Below, one piece after another: positions 23,140 through 34,019 of a stretch of 60,000 nucleotides of DNA. Below the pieces are notes generated by a model. The model had not been told where the DNA came from, did no database searches, and worked only from the letters and a program-made list of their open reading frames with translations. Made by a program: the position numbers and the translations under genes. Numbering within the stretch: position 1 is the first letter of the stretch; each line of letters opens with the position of its first letter. Location of the stretch: assembly GCA_009746045.1 (NCBI GenBank), contig RPFO01000253.1:3153975-3213974 (forward strand). Reading direction: 5' to 3'. This DNA is from Mesostigma viride (Eukaryota; Streptophyta; Mesostigmatophyceae; Mesostigmatales; Mesostigmataceae).

Positions 23140-23930
23140 ATTAAACTCGTGCTCCCGTCGGGGAGTCACGGAGCACCGGAAGTGCTTTCAATCCCTGTAT
23201 ATATGTGCACAACAGGAATTAGAATGAAGGGCATAGACCCCCAAGTTTCTCCTTCATGCCAGAGGCATGCCACAGCTGCAATCGGACACGATAGACGATC
23301 CGGCAGGTTCTGTGGGTGCAATAAGACCCATGTGAGCATATCATAACAAGGAGCGTGGGCAAGTAATCTGATCAGCCAGGACGTAGCATGGCTGTACAAT
23401 TAGCGCAAAGCGCTAAGGCTATGGCTGGTAACTGTGTACTGTGCACGTTAGCGGTGCACGTGACTAGGTATGGTGGCACAGAGCTCTAGGCAAACATTCT
23501 GAGGCATGGCTGCCATGGCGGCTGCCAGTACGTGACTACCAATGAATACAAGCTAGGGCTATTCCAGCCCGCGCAGGCCGGGGGCGTCCACATCTTGTGG
23601 TTGATCATCAGGTCCGGCCCGCCCCTCCAGTACACCTTGGGCTTCCGTCGATCTGCATGGGGTACGTCCTCAGTGCTTGCTTGTGACGGGAGGTATAGCA
23701 TTCCGGCCACAGGTCGCGTCGCTGCTGCTGTTGAGCGGGGGTCAGGTTGTCGTCCAGCGTCCAGGTGAGGTCGTGCAATAAACCTCTTGCGATAAGAAAG
23801 GGACCGCTGCATGCTTGTCCTCGATCCGCAGGGGCCGGCCGGAGGGGAAGGTGAGCAGGACTGGTACTGAGGGCCGGGAACCGCCTTGTCCCGTGAGGAC
23901 AAGGAATTATACGTGCTCCCGTTATAGTGC
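23140..23930 (-). mobile_element. ORF1-type retroelement, C-terminal part and 3' region
   Basis: Minus-strand 23902-23486 is an ORF1 C-terminal segment related to the 22-kb copy (shared 'ARPHLDAGR' and 'STAAATRPVAG', then 'KVYWRGGPDLMINHK'). The 3' region (23150-23400) repeats 18111-18400 and ends at the 'GTGCTCCCGTCGGGGAGTCA' block with an AATTATAATT tail at about 23130. Confidence 0.55.
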
Positions 23931-24119
23931 TATACCGCGGCTATAGTGCTTTTAATCCCTGAGTGTCCTGCCTATATTAATGCCTATATTAATTGATTAA
24001 CCTATATTAATGCCTAGCCTATGACACGGAAAGTCCACGGAGCCGGGCCGGCAGGCGGCCCGGCCGGCGCGCGCAGCGTGGGGCATGCCACGTGAGGACA
24101 AAACGCCCGGGCAGTCAGG

Positions 24120-24550
24120 CGGGTTTGGTGCCAGCTAGTCTGGCGAATGTATATCTATACCTGATCTGTATATCTGTATATGGACATACATGCACATATT
24201 GACGTCTTGGGAAGACGTCCACTATATCTTAACTGGGGAATTCAGTGTTCCGTGGTCCCCCAATTAACGGGGACACGAGACTCATTCAGTAATGAACCTG
24301 ATCTGTGTGGGCCAGGTGCCCCGCGGCTATAGGCCCAGGCAGCCTGTGCCTAAGAATGTGGGAAATTTGAAAGAGGTGGAGCTCATGCAGGCCGGCCGGG
24401 GGGGTGGCCAGGCGGACCGGCCAACCTTGGGCCAAGACCTCCGTTTTGGGTCTAACTTCCAGACCAACAGCACGGGCCTCGAGCTAGTGCCAGGCAGTCC
24501 AGCCAGAGTTAAGCAGACTCCGGCTTCTCACTGAGCGTGATGTCGTCGGC
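24120..24550 (-). mobile_element. Degenerate LINE RT fragment
   Basis: Minus strand shows the ADDITL-type RT box near 24540 ('GTGATGTCGTCGGCA' on plus) and equivalents of the downstream segment, matching 59390-59510. Heavily decayed. Confidence 0.55.
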
Positions 24551-25550
24551 ATTAATTAATAGACACGTGACTGTGTCACGTGAGCATAAGTCCTCAGTGG
24601 GAGGGGAACATAGGATGGAATGGATGATGTAAGCTATCTAGGTCCTAGTTATACCGGCAGGGTAATGTGGGCACCACGGCCCGAATCGCTATGAATGCCA
24701 TACGCGGTCACACGCGGAGCCCCCACAGACTTGGGGGTGGTCTCCTTCATCACTACTTGCCATCTATCCTTGCGTACCATCTGCTTCCATATAACATTCA
24801 AACCAGGAGGCTGCCCGGGTGTGAGCCCGTCACGTCTAGGGTAGCACATGTCCATGCCGAGTCTATCACGAAAAGTCCACGGGTGGAGCTGCCGCGCGCG
24901 CCCTCTAGCGCGGCCTCAGTAGTCAACTGCACGCCAGTTGAGGACATAACACCCAGCCGGGCTGGGCGGGCTTCAGTGCCAGCTAGTCTATCTGATGTGT
25001 CTACCTGATCTGTGCAGGCCAGGTGCCCGGCTAGGCCCAGGCGAGTGCCTAAGAATGTGGGAAAAATAGGGCAAATCAGCGTACAGATCCTCATTACTGA
25101 TGTGCAAACCAAAGGGGATGTTAAGGGCCTTGCGCAGCATCTTGGTGACGTTGCCGTCGAGGCGTTGCTCCAGCTCCTGCGTCATGCAGTGTCCAGGTCT
25201 CGGCGCCGTCGGTAGGTCAGGATCGTCAGAATGACCGGATCGCCTGAAGTGAATTAGAGGTCACGCTTGACGATCCGGGGTAGGGCGGGGTTGCTCCACC
25301 AGCGGTGGTGTTCATGGTGTTGCGCCCACGCCATGCCGATCCGTGTCGTCAGGTCGTCGATCGCTGTCGGGAAGCCAACTTGCCAACTGCCGAGCATAGA
25401 TGAGGTCAGCGAGTAAATTCTGCTGGTTTGTCGCCCCCCCCTCCCAAGGCTCATTCTCAATCGATCACTAGGCCACGAGGTTCGCGGCCAGCCAGCAGAG
25501 CAATTGTGGGCACGTGCCTGGCGCATAGCATATGTAATCCACTACAATAA
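24551..25550 (-). mobile_element. LINE ORF2 fragment (NIPFGLHISNEDLYADL family), copy 1
   Basis: Minus-strand frame 25185-24988 carries 'MTQELEQRLDGNVTKMLRKA' and 'LNIPFGLHISNEDLYADL'. About 1 kb of it is closely repeated at 58524-59650. The 3' end is at the 24564-24582 hairpin and AATTAATTA tail. Confidence 0.75.
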
Positions 25551-27340
25551 TAAACATGGGTACGGCCGGTGACAGGACGCAACCCTGCCATGCAGACGCC
25601 GGTCTGCAGTGGACATGGCGCGGTAACTGATGCCGTGTTGAGTGCGCACCGGCCGAGGCCGGTGGTTGACCCGGCCCTCATACAGCGTGGGGACGCGAGC
25701 TAGCGCAAGCAAGGACAGGCTGCCCAGAGAGTGGCCCAGCGGACAATTAACTGCATGGCCGGTTCAATATAAATTTTGCACCTTTCAAATTGCATTTGCA
25801 GCTTGTGGATGCGCAATTCCAGAAGAGGACAGGGATCCTACCGCTAGCTGCCTGCCTCAGTGCGTGGAAGGCAGCTAGGCACGCAGGTTCTGCTCTCTGC
25901 AGAAAATCTGGCAATTACGGTGGGTGCATGACATGGCCCGATCGTCATGGCAAAAACATAGATGATTGTGTAATTTAAGGCTATACGGCCGGTTGTTAAG
26001 CCACGAGCCACGAGCCACGAGGTAGCCATGGCTGACGGCGGAGCTCATAACTTTCACGTTTGAGCACCGAATTTAGGCCGTGAATATCACAATCGATGCG
26101 TCTTTCTACGACGCACATGCATGCTGATGTAATTTTCCGAAGCTATTACGCAATATATGATGAGCAAACGCCTCTTGACGCAACGCAGCCTGGCGGCTGC
26201 GTTCGGCAATGAAAATACGCCTGCAGCTTAGGCTGCAGCTTCGCCCCCCGGCCCAGACGGCAACGGCGACACTAGTCGTGCACTGGTGCTCGCCCAGCCC
26301 CCCGGGCTTGCCTCGCCATCTGCATCGCCTGAACCTAAGCGCAGTCGCTCTGTTGAGCCGCCCTGGGAAGAGATCATCTTCGACATCAACTCCTCCAGCT
26401 ATTGGCAACGCAGCCCAGCGTACTTCATGGAAGACGTGTTTTTAGGCACGCACGCCTCGCTTCTAGCCCTGTGCGTGCACCTCACGTCCCTGGCACAACC
26501 GCGGTCGCTGGCCTGGTGATGGCAAGATTGCCGACCCCGCCGAGGCTCTCCCCAAGCATTCTCCGCATGAATCACAACACCGCGAACCCGCCAAATTTTG
26601 ACATAAATTATTGTCCGGATTTCGTCCGAGATCTAGATTTTTCCCGCGCCGCGAGAGACGAAAACGACGAAAACACCCATGGCGGTCGAGCATCAGCTAG
26701 CGTTCTGAAACCTGCGTCATTTCAGCCGCCTGAGGTGTCAAAACGAAGCTTACATCACGATTAATCCATGGAATAAGTTTGGAATGATATGCGCTGTGAT
26801 TGCGACGAGGGCATTGAGCGGGACAAATATTTTTTTTGCAGCGCACAATTTTTTTCGCGAAATCCAGATTTCTCGGTGGTACGTGTCTCACGGTCTTGGA
26901 TACGGGAGGAAACGAAAAACCCGGCACGATAGCTCAGCTTGTTCGTTATAATATTCCCGAAGAGGTTAGTGTTTTCGTTTTTTGAGTTTCGCTTTTAATT
27001 TTCCGGCATTTGCGTGAATAAACTGGGGGGTGCGAAATCCGTCTGTTTCTTGCGTCATGCAATGCATATCTTTATCGTCAGATAATTACCTCTTTAGGCT
27101 ATGCCCGACCTTCCTATACTGCCAGCCTGCGGCAATAAGCCAGCAGGACATATGGCGTGCACGAGATTCCGCGCAAAGGTCCCTAATGGTCTCCCGGCTG
27201 TGCAATAAGTGCGGTAAAAACTGCGAAAATTGCTTATAATGCCTGTAGAAAGCTCTTTGCGACAGTGTTTTCCAAGCGAGTTTATCGTTCTTTTGACGCC
27301 CGATACAAAAGGCAAAGGGGGGCATCGTTTTTAATTAGTC
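25551..27340. other. Gap with no recognised gene; one coding-like stretch
   Basis: No recognised element. The plus frame at about 26286-26519 contains 'EPPWEEIIFDINSSSYWQRS', which has coding-like composition but no identifiable family, no start and no clean splice sites. It may be an exon relic. AT-rich sequence lies around 26800-27000. Confidence 0.35.
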
Positions 27341-27843
27341 GGCATGCGGTTTCGAGGTGTGATGGGCCGGGCAGAGGACCTCGCCACGACACGCTGGGTT
27401 CAAGCTTCGCATCTCCCGGCAGCCATAAAGAAGCGCAGATTAAGGAACTCCAGCTTGTCCGCCATGTACACCCCCCCCCACACGTTTAAGATTGGGGTCC
27501 GGCCAACCCAGGGCTGCGATCTCAAACCTAAAATCAAATCCAGGGTTGACGATCTTAAACCTGAGAAGATCTTAAACCTGAGGCGCCGCGGCGCGGCGCG
27601 CCCCGCCGGAGCCCGCCAATTGATGCATGAGTCTTGCATGAGAGAAAGTTTTTGAAATTAATAGCAACACCGCCAATAAATAATAAAAAATTATCAATAC
27701 CGTTGCTCGTGGTCTGTACACTGGGCACTGGCCGGAACTTGGCACCTTTTTGTACCAACTTTAAGATCTTTTTGCCCAAAACCAGCCCTGCGATCTTAAA
27801 CCTGAAATTTCAAAATCCATGATCTTAAACCTGATTATCTTAA

Positions 27844-29542
27844 CCCCTAAATGGTCTTGCTGCCGATTTTCCGCCAAAAAGTGACTTACAGCCGATTTGT
27901 CGGCACCTACTCGGGGGACCAGTTTGCGAGAATACTATTGGGAATTAGGAAACGTTTAGCTGAGAAGAATGAAAGTTTATAAGTTTCTCCAGAACATGAT
28001 ACTAGGGTTTGCTATATTTTGACCAAGTTTAACAGGTGTTCCAGACCGTCAAAGTACAAGGGGTCAGGGTACTTTTTCACGTACAACGTGCATTCCGGAA
28101 AACGACGACCTGGCCATGGCGGCTTGCGCCCACGCATGGCATTTACGTTTGCGTTCGAATTTTCTGGCCAAACTTAGGATATTGATTTTATACGTCCTAA
28201 AGATCATACAGGCCAATTTTTGGTTCGCGGGAATGCCATTTGATAGGTGTCGGCAGCGTTCTTGCTGGAAAAAACTGCGATCAGGCCGGACGATAGAAAC
28301 GTTGACAGCAATACCTTTCCGGCGTATTTTAAAGGATATATCGGTTTCTTTGTACTTTTTATGATACATCTTAGTCGTAAACGTGCAAGGGTGGCCATAA
28401 ATCGCCGAATCCAGCGACCATGCTGCACAACTTTGGTGTGCCGAAATGCGCCATTTTGCGGCCACCGCCTGGGCCAAGGTAACGCCATCCATGCCTGGTA
28501 AAGCTTAAGCATCGTTTTCCTATCGATGTTTGACGTTTATATATACGTTCTAGCTTGTGTAGCACATTCTTTTTGCATTATTCATGCTCTTTCTTGACCC
28601 TGGCCTGGCCCCTTTCTAAAACACCCTTCTTAGATGCTTCCCTCAGTCAGTTGACCTGCCACAGGGTGATGGTGATAAGTTTTAGAGGCTGTATGGGTTT
28701 GAATACCTCCATATATGTTTGTTATACATTTCCCACACACATATTGCATGAGTGTGAGGCAGTTGGCTGGTCTCTGTGGCATCATCAAGCATGTAACCGG
28801 TGAGTAGAAGCTTCCCATTGTCAGCATGTGCCACCAGGTGTGCTGGCCATCACCTGGAAAGCTATAGCAGCTTAGGCCTAGTTTATCCTTGCTAGGGCAG
28901 GCTGAAATAGGCTTAAAATCACTAGTTTGTTGGCGGCTGCCTCCTAGAATGCATGCCTTGCCTAGGGTATCCGTACCACGTTACCTACGTGCATGGACAA
29001 GGTGGCACCTGCACATAGGTGCCATGTAAGGGCAGTGTGATGATGCAGTTATGTTTCCCCATCATTGTGGAAGGGAAATGTATTGTTTGGCATGGTTGGG
29101 GGCCATATTAGTAGGTATTAGTAGGTAGTATGCCCACTCCTACCCCCTTGGTTGTTTTTTACCAACGGTACCCCTATGGGCTGTACTGGGTGTAACTGCT
29201 GGTATACCCACCCAAATGATGACCCCAATGGCTCAAACTGTTCAGCAACTAATTGTTTATCATCCCTGAAGTGGTAGGTGCCTAGCTCTTCCAACATAAT
29301 TCAAAATGCACATTCTACCAAAAATGAAAACGCTCGTCTTGACCCCCCTGACTTTGACGGCAGTTATACATGGCCTACGATGAATATATGTGAGGTTGTG
29401 ATATATCATGGCTTAGGGCAACTCATGGACATGCTTGCCCCCCAAGGACAGCCATTGGATATTGCTAGGTTGTACAGGGGCTGGTTTACAAAATAGGTGA
29501 GTTACTGCCGATTTATCGGCAGCATTTCCGCCCATTTAGGGG
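27844..29542 (+). mobile_element. TTAA-flanked 1,699-bp element, copy A
   Basis: Bounded by TTAA at 27840-27843 and 29543-29546. Ends are inverted repeats beginning CCCCTAAATGG. GCCGA-N4-TCGGC palindromes lie at 27891-27904 and 29507-29520 (the right one extends to CTGCCGATTTATCGGCAG). It is the inverted, near-identical twin of 31303-33001, with the same length. TTAA target and C-rich ends starting CCC resemble piggyBac-type transposons, but no transposase is encoded, so this would be a non-autonomous member or a new type. Confidence 0.85.
28064..28492 (-). other. 142-codon open frame inside TTAA element copy A (probably non-coding)
   Basis: Opens 'MDGVTLAQAVAAKWRISAHQ' and is open in both element copies. 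Comparing copies A and B by eye gives about ten base differences across the frame, of which only about one is silent. That is the pattern of an unselected sequence, so I do not call it a gene. Confidence 0.4.
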
Positions 29543-29699
29543 TTAAACCTGAGAATCTTAAACGTGGGGGGGGGGGGGCTTAAAAGGTGAGGAGCACGGG
29601 TGCCGGGCCAGCCTTCCCCCGCGCGCGGGGGAGGCGGACCTGAGCCGACATGTCCAGCTCACCAGTGAGTAACATGGGGGCAAGAATGGCGCGCTTAAA

Positions 29700-30100
29700 T
29701 GCCTCAAGAAGGCTCGTGGAGCCGCTGCTTAATGGTGCTTGTTATATATGGCATGCCGAGGTACAGGTCCTCATTGCGAACCACCCTATTTTCCGGCATC
29801 GCCTGGCACGCTTTACGCCCGGCCATACAGGCCGGGCCCTGTGGCGCAAGCCCTTGGGCAAGCTAGAGAAACCGGACCAGTTTATAAAGGTCCTGGTCCT
29901 CCCTGTTCTTACGTATATATGGGGCAGAGACGTGGACTATCACCGCCGACCTTCACCAAAAAGCTGGACGGCGCGGTCACCAACATGCTGCGGTCAATTT
30001 TCCATGTGGCATCCGCTGCTCATGCACGTCCGCACTGATCGAGGCCTTGTACATATCTGATTTCTGGCCGGCTGCGCTGGTTGTCTCCTTGATATCTAGG
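29700..30100 (+). mobile_element. LINE RT C-terminal fragment plus short repeat end
   Basis: Plus-strand 'RKPLGKLEKPDQFIKVLVLP' followed by 'VLTYIWG', equivalent to 'RKPLGKLEKHDLFKFLVLPV' in the 55.6-kb copy. Ends with a 3'-only copy of the TTGTCTCCTTGAT repeat at 30060-30095. Confidence 0.6.
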
Positions 30101-30239
30101 CATGCCACTTATCAGTTATCACCAGCACCATCAAGCAGCGTAGACTGCAACTAGTAGGGCACTTATAGCTTGCACCAACCAGGTCTCACGTAAATATAAG
30201 GTAGACACATCTCGTTCCCCCCCCCCCGCAGGGATGCGA

Positions 30240-30560
30240 CCTGCTCGATCACCCGGGCAGGCAAGCTAGTAGAGGACATGGGGGGCCTAGGCCTCTCCGT
30301 GATTTGGAAAGAGATAATGGAGAAGGTCAAGTGGGCTCGATCAGGTTATAAATATAGAGGACTCGAACACGCGGACAAGATAACGGCAGGCTCGAGCTAC
30401 CATGGTCCGGATTCTCCCGATTTCTGGCCTGCGCTGGTTGTCTCCTTGATAGAGGCCAAGGACCCGCCACATGTGGGGAAGCCGCGTGTTTGCAAGCGCG
30501 GGAAGCATGCTAGGCATGCAAGACGGGCCTTGGGTCGATCTGGCTCACTCCAGATAGAAT
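30240..30560 (+). mobile_element. LINE C-terminal fragment with inserted repeat
   Basis: Carries 'MGGLGLSVIWKEIMEKVKWA' as in the 60-550 and 35.9-kb copies. It then switches into the dispersed 140-bp repeat (30370-30450, ending TTGTCTCCTTGAT) and back to LINE-like sequence ('KDPPHVGKPRVCKRG'). Confidence 0.6.
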
Positions 30561-30589
30561 AGACCGGTAGGATTGCACATGTACCACCT

Positions 30590-33560
30590 GCGTTTATTGC
30601 TGCCATTCGCCGACTGTATGAGGGCTCACAGGCAGTAGTGCGGACTGCGGAGGGCACCACTCCACCATTCCCCCTTCACCACGGGGTGTGGCAAGGTTGT
30701 GTCCTGTCCCCATACCTGTTCATTATTGTCGTGGATCACGTCATGCGCCGGGCACGTGCGCGCTTTACTGCTCTTAAGGGGTTCGAGCCAGGCTTGGACA
30801 TCCTTAACGTGAAAGAGCACGGCGGGGTTAGACCGGGGTACCGCCTTGCCGACCTGATTTATGCGGATGATACCACCCTCATCGAGAGCCCCGAGCACAT
30901 TCAGACCTGGCTGGACTGCCCGGGCCTGGAGGCGCGGGCGGTGGGGTTGGAGATTAGTGTCAAGACTGAGGCGATGGTGATAGGGGCCTCCAGTAAACCA
31001 CCGCTGCCGCGCCTGCTCGACGGGACGGAGGTCCCGTTCCGCGACCGCTTCAAGCTGTTGGGGAGCTGGCTTCCTGACACCGACGACGATGTGGACACCC
31101 GCATCGCCCTCGCCTGGGCCAAGCTCCGTTCGCTCACACCTTACTGGCGCTCGAAGGGCCTGGACGGGCACCGCAAACGCATGCTCTTCAAGGTCCTCGT
31201 CCTCACGGTGCTCACGTATGGCGCCGAGGCGTGGACCCTCCCACCCAAACTGGCAGCTCGGCTCGACGGCACAGTTTACAGGATGCTCCGGCAGGTCCTT
31301 AACCCCTAAATGGGCAGAAATACTGCCGATGCATCGGCTGTAACTTCACAATTTTGCAAACCAGATGCCATCCAACCCACCCATATCCAATGGCTGTCCT
31401 TGGGGGCCAAGCATGTCCATGAGTTGCCCTTCGGGTTGGTATATCACAACCTTACATATATGCAGGGTAGGCCATGTATAACTGCCGTCAAAGTCAGGGG
31501 GGTCAAGACGAGCGTTTTCATTTTTGGTAGAATGTGCATTTTGAATTATGTTGTAAGAGCTAGGCACCTACCACTTCAGGGATGATAAACAATTAGTTGC
31601 TGAACAGTTTGAGCCATTGGGGTCATCATTTGGGTGGGTATGCCAGCAGTTACACCCAGTACAGCCCATAGGGGTACCGTTGGTAAAAAGCAACCAAGGG
31701 GGTAGGAGTGGGCATACTACCTACTAATACCTACTAATATGGCCCCCAACCATGCCACACAATACATTTCCCTTCCACAATGATGGGGAAACATAACTGC
31801 ATCATCACACTGCCCTTACATGGCACCTATGTGCAGGTGCCACCTTGTCCATGCACGTAGGTAACGTGGTACGGATACCCTACGTAAGGCATGCATTCTA
31901 GGAGGCAGCCACCAACAAACTAGTGATTTTAAGCCTATTTCAGCTTGCCCTAGCAAGGATAAACTAGGCCTAAGCTGCTATAGCTTGCCAGGTGATGGCC
32001 AGCACACCTGGTGGCACATGCTGACAATGGGAAGCTTCTACTCACCGGTTACATGCTTGATGATGCCACAGAGACCAGCCAACTGCCTCACACTCATGCA
32101 ATATGTGTGTGGGAAATGTATAACAAACATATATGGAGGTATTCAAACCCATACAGCATCTAAAACTTATCACCATCACACTGTGGCAGGTCAACTGACT
32201 GAGGGAAGCATCTAAGAAGGGTGTTTTAGAAAGGGGCCAGGCCAGGGTCAAGAAAGAGCATGAATAATGCAAAAAGAATGTGCTACACAAGCTAGAACGT
32301 ATATATAAACGTCAAACATCGATAGGAAAACGATGCTGAAGCTTTACCAGGCATGGATGGCGTTACCTTGGCCCAGGCGGTGGCCGCAAAATGGCGCATT
32401 TCGGCACACCAAAGTTGTGCAGCATGGTCGCTGGATTCGGCGATTTCTGGCCACCCTTGCACGTTTACGACTACTATGTATCATAAAAAGTACAAAGAAA
32501 CCAATATATCCTTTAAAATACGCCGGAAAGGTATTGCTGTCAACGTTTCTATCGTCCGGCCTGATCGCAGTTTTTTCCAGCAAGAACGCTGCCGACACCT
32601 ATCAAATGGCATTCCCGCGGTCCAAAAATTGGCCTGTGTGATCTTTAGGACGTATAAAATCAATTTCCTAAGTTTGGTCAGAAAATTCGAACGAAAACGT
32701 AAATGCCATGCGTGGGCGCAAGCCGCCATGGCCAGGTCGTCGTTTTCCGGAATGCACGTTGTACGTGAAAAAGTACCCTGACCCCTTGTACTTTGACCGG
32801 CCAGAACACCTCTATAACTTTGTCAGAAGTATGCAAACCCTAGTACCATGCTGTGAGGAAAATTATAAACTTTCGATCTTCTCAGCTAAACTTTTCCTAA
32901 TTCTCAATAGTTTTCGCGGCATTTGGTCCCCCGAGAAGGGGCCGACGTGTCGGCTGTAACTCAGTTTTAGGCGGAAAATCGGCAGCCAGACCATTTAGGG
33001 GTTAACGTAGGTTTTTCCGAGCGTCCGTCATCAGAGTGTTTGTATCATGGCATGCCTCGTGTTTCGGACGAGATTAGGCAGCGTAGGATAGCATTTGTAG
33101 GACACTGCCTTGCCCGCACTAGCCAGGTCGACACCACCCTTGGTCTGGCCGGCCCCCAGCGGCTTGGCCAGCCAGGGCGGCATATTCTGACCTGGCCTGG
33201 CCCCGCGGACATTCCCAAAAGGGTAGGGAAACCTGTCACCAACTACGTTCAGATGTTGCTGGACGACCTAGTGGTCCCAGCCCAGTTTGAGCACCGCATA
33301 CACTCTCTCTCCCGTCTTTGGACTGTCATGCAGGACAAGACGCGGTGGAAGAAGATTGTCAAGGCGCACACGCCCGACCCTGTGGGCAAGCCACCTCCCC
33401 CCAAGCGGAGGAGGCGTTTTGATGAGTAGTGTAGTTAGGATTTTCTAGATAGCCTAGCGTTAGTATAGTTCGACCACGCGGCTTCCTCCACCCCATCCAT
33501 CATGGAATATGTGCTACATGACCTCCCCACGGAGGCATGTTATAATTTAATTTAATTTAA
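30590..33560 (+). mobile_element. LINE ORF2 (reverse transcriptase to 3' end), split by TTAA element copy B
   Basis: Best-preserved LINE here. RT segment 30638-31302: 'GVWQGCVLSPYLFIIVVDHV', 'LADLIYADDTTLIE' (catalytic Asp-Asp) and 'FKLLGSWLPDTDDDVDTR', then 'ILKVLVLTVLTYGAEAW'-like thumb sequence. It is interrupted at 31303 by the 1,699-bp element and resumes at 33002. The C-terminal frame 33040-33429 ('RQRRIAFVGHCLARTSQ' to 'KRRRRFDE') follows, then a 3' end with stem-loop 33522-33535 and an AATTT tail. No endonuclease or ORF1 upstream, so 5'-truncated. Confidence 0.85.
31303..33001 (-). mobile_element. TTAA-flanked 1,699-bp element, copy B
   Basis: Bounded by TTAA at 31299-31302 and 33002-33005. 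Ends CCCCTAAATGGGCAG and CCATTTAGGGG. Palindromes GCCGATGCATCGGC at 31325-31338 and GCCGACGTGTCGGC at 32941-32954. Opposite orientation to copy A. The target, GGTCCTTAACGTAGG, is present unsplit in the LINE copy at 19450-19470 (reverse strand), which serves as an in-window empty site. Confidence 0.9.
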
Positions 33561-33780
33561 TTTTTAATTGCACATGTGTCTTGCAGGAAGTAGCCCAGGA
33601 TGTATTAAAAGCCATATGCCCCTTCTCCGGGATATGTGCTACATGTACTCTCCACGGAGTTATGTTTCTAATTAATTAATTAATTAATTGCACATGTGCA
33701 CCCATCCATCTATGGGGGCTGATGCTCATCCGTGATTGACGTACTCCCCAACGGGAGCACGAGTTAAACTAATTAAAATA
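33561..33780 (+). mobile_element. Two further LINE 3' tails
   Basis: Stem-loops at 33647-33660 (ACTCT/GGAGT, loop CCAC) followed by TAATTAATTAATT, and at 33744-33757 (CTCCC/GGGAG, loop CAAC) followed by AAACTAATTAAAATAATT. Very short 5'-truncated copies of two sub-families. Confidence 0.55.
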
Positions 33781-34019
33781 ATTAAGTACAGCCGCACACT
33801 GCGTGGCGAAGCTAGTGCACCGACATTTGACTAAGTGCTGTAGACATAACTTGTTTTGTATCTCTCGAGCGGGGTGCCGCGTGTAATTCATGGTTTCTCG
33901 TTTTGCATGTAGCGCCCCACGGCTCAATTTTCACAGAAAAAATCCGGCCGCGGAGAAACGTACCTCATCGAGTACTCGATCCGGCTGTGGCATGGCACCT
34001 TCAGTGCATTAAGTGAGAT

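Larger units (their letters stand above)
27471..29578. mobile_element. Non-autonomous element with C-tract terminal inverted repeats (interrupted)
   Basis: Left end CCCCCCCCCACACGTTTAAG (from 27471); right end AATCTTAAACGT followed by 13 G (29554-29578). These are inverted repeats of each other. Internally it has repeated 'GATCTTAAACCTGA' blocks (27548, 27790, 27820). Without the nested TTAA element it would be about 410 bp, MITE-sized. Related sequence starts at 59651 and runs to the window end. A clear target duplication was not found. Confidence 0.55.
27341..29700 (-). mobile_element. ORF1-type retroelement carrying two nested insertions
   Basis: Left flank (27400-27460, minus) reads 'ADKLEFLNLRFFMAA', equivalent to 'ADKISFLRRRKRLEK' of the 34.8-kb ORF1. 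The right flank resumes at 29579 with CTTAAAAGGTGAGG, equivalent to bases just beyond that site at 34795-34810. The two halves are separated by the C-tract element, itself split by the TTAA element. Confidence 0.6.

Noticed and set aside
28555-28803. Small frames shared by the two TTAA elements (also 29278-29496 and counterparts)
   Set aside because: Shared only because the elements are nearly identical; no motif and no sign of selection.
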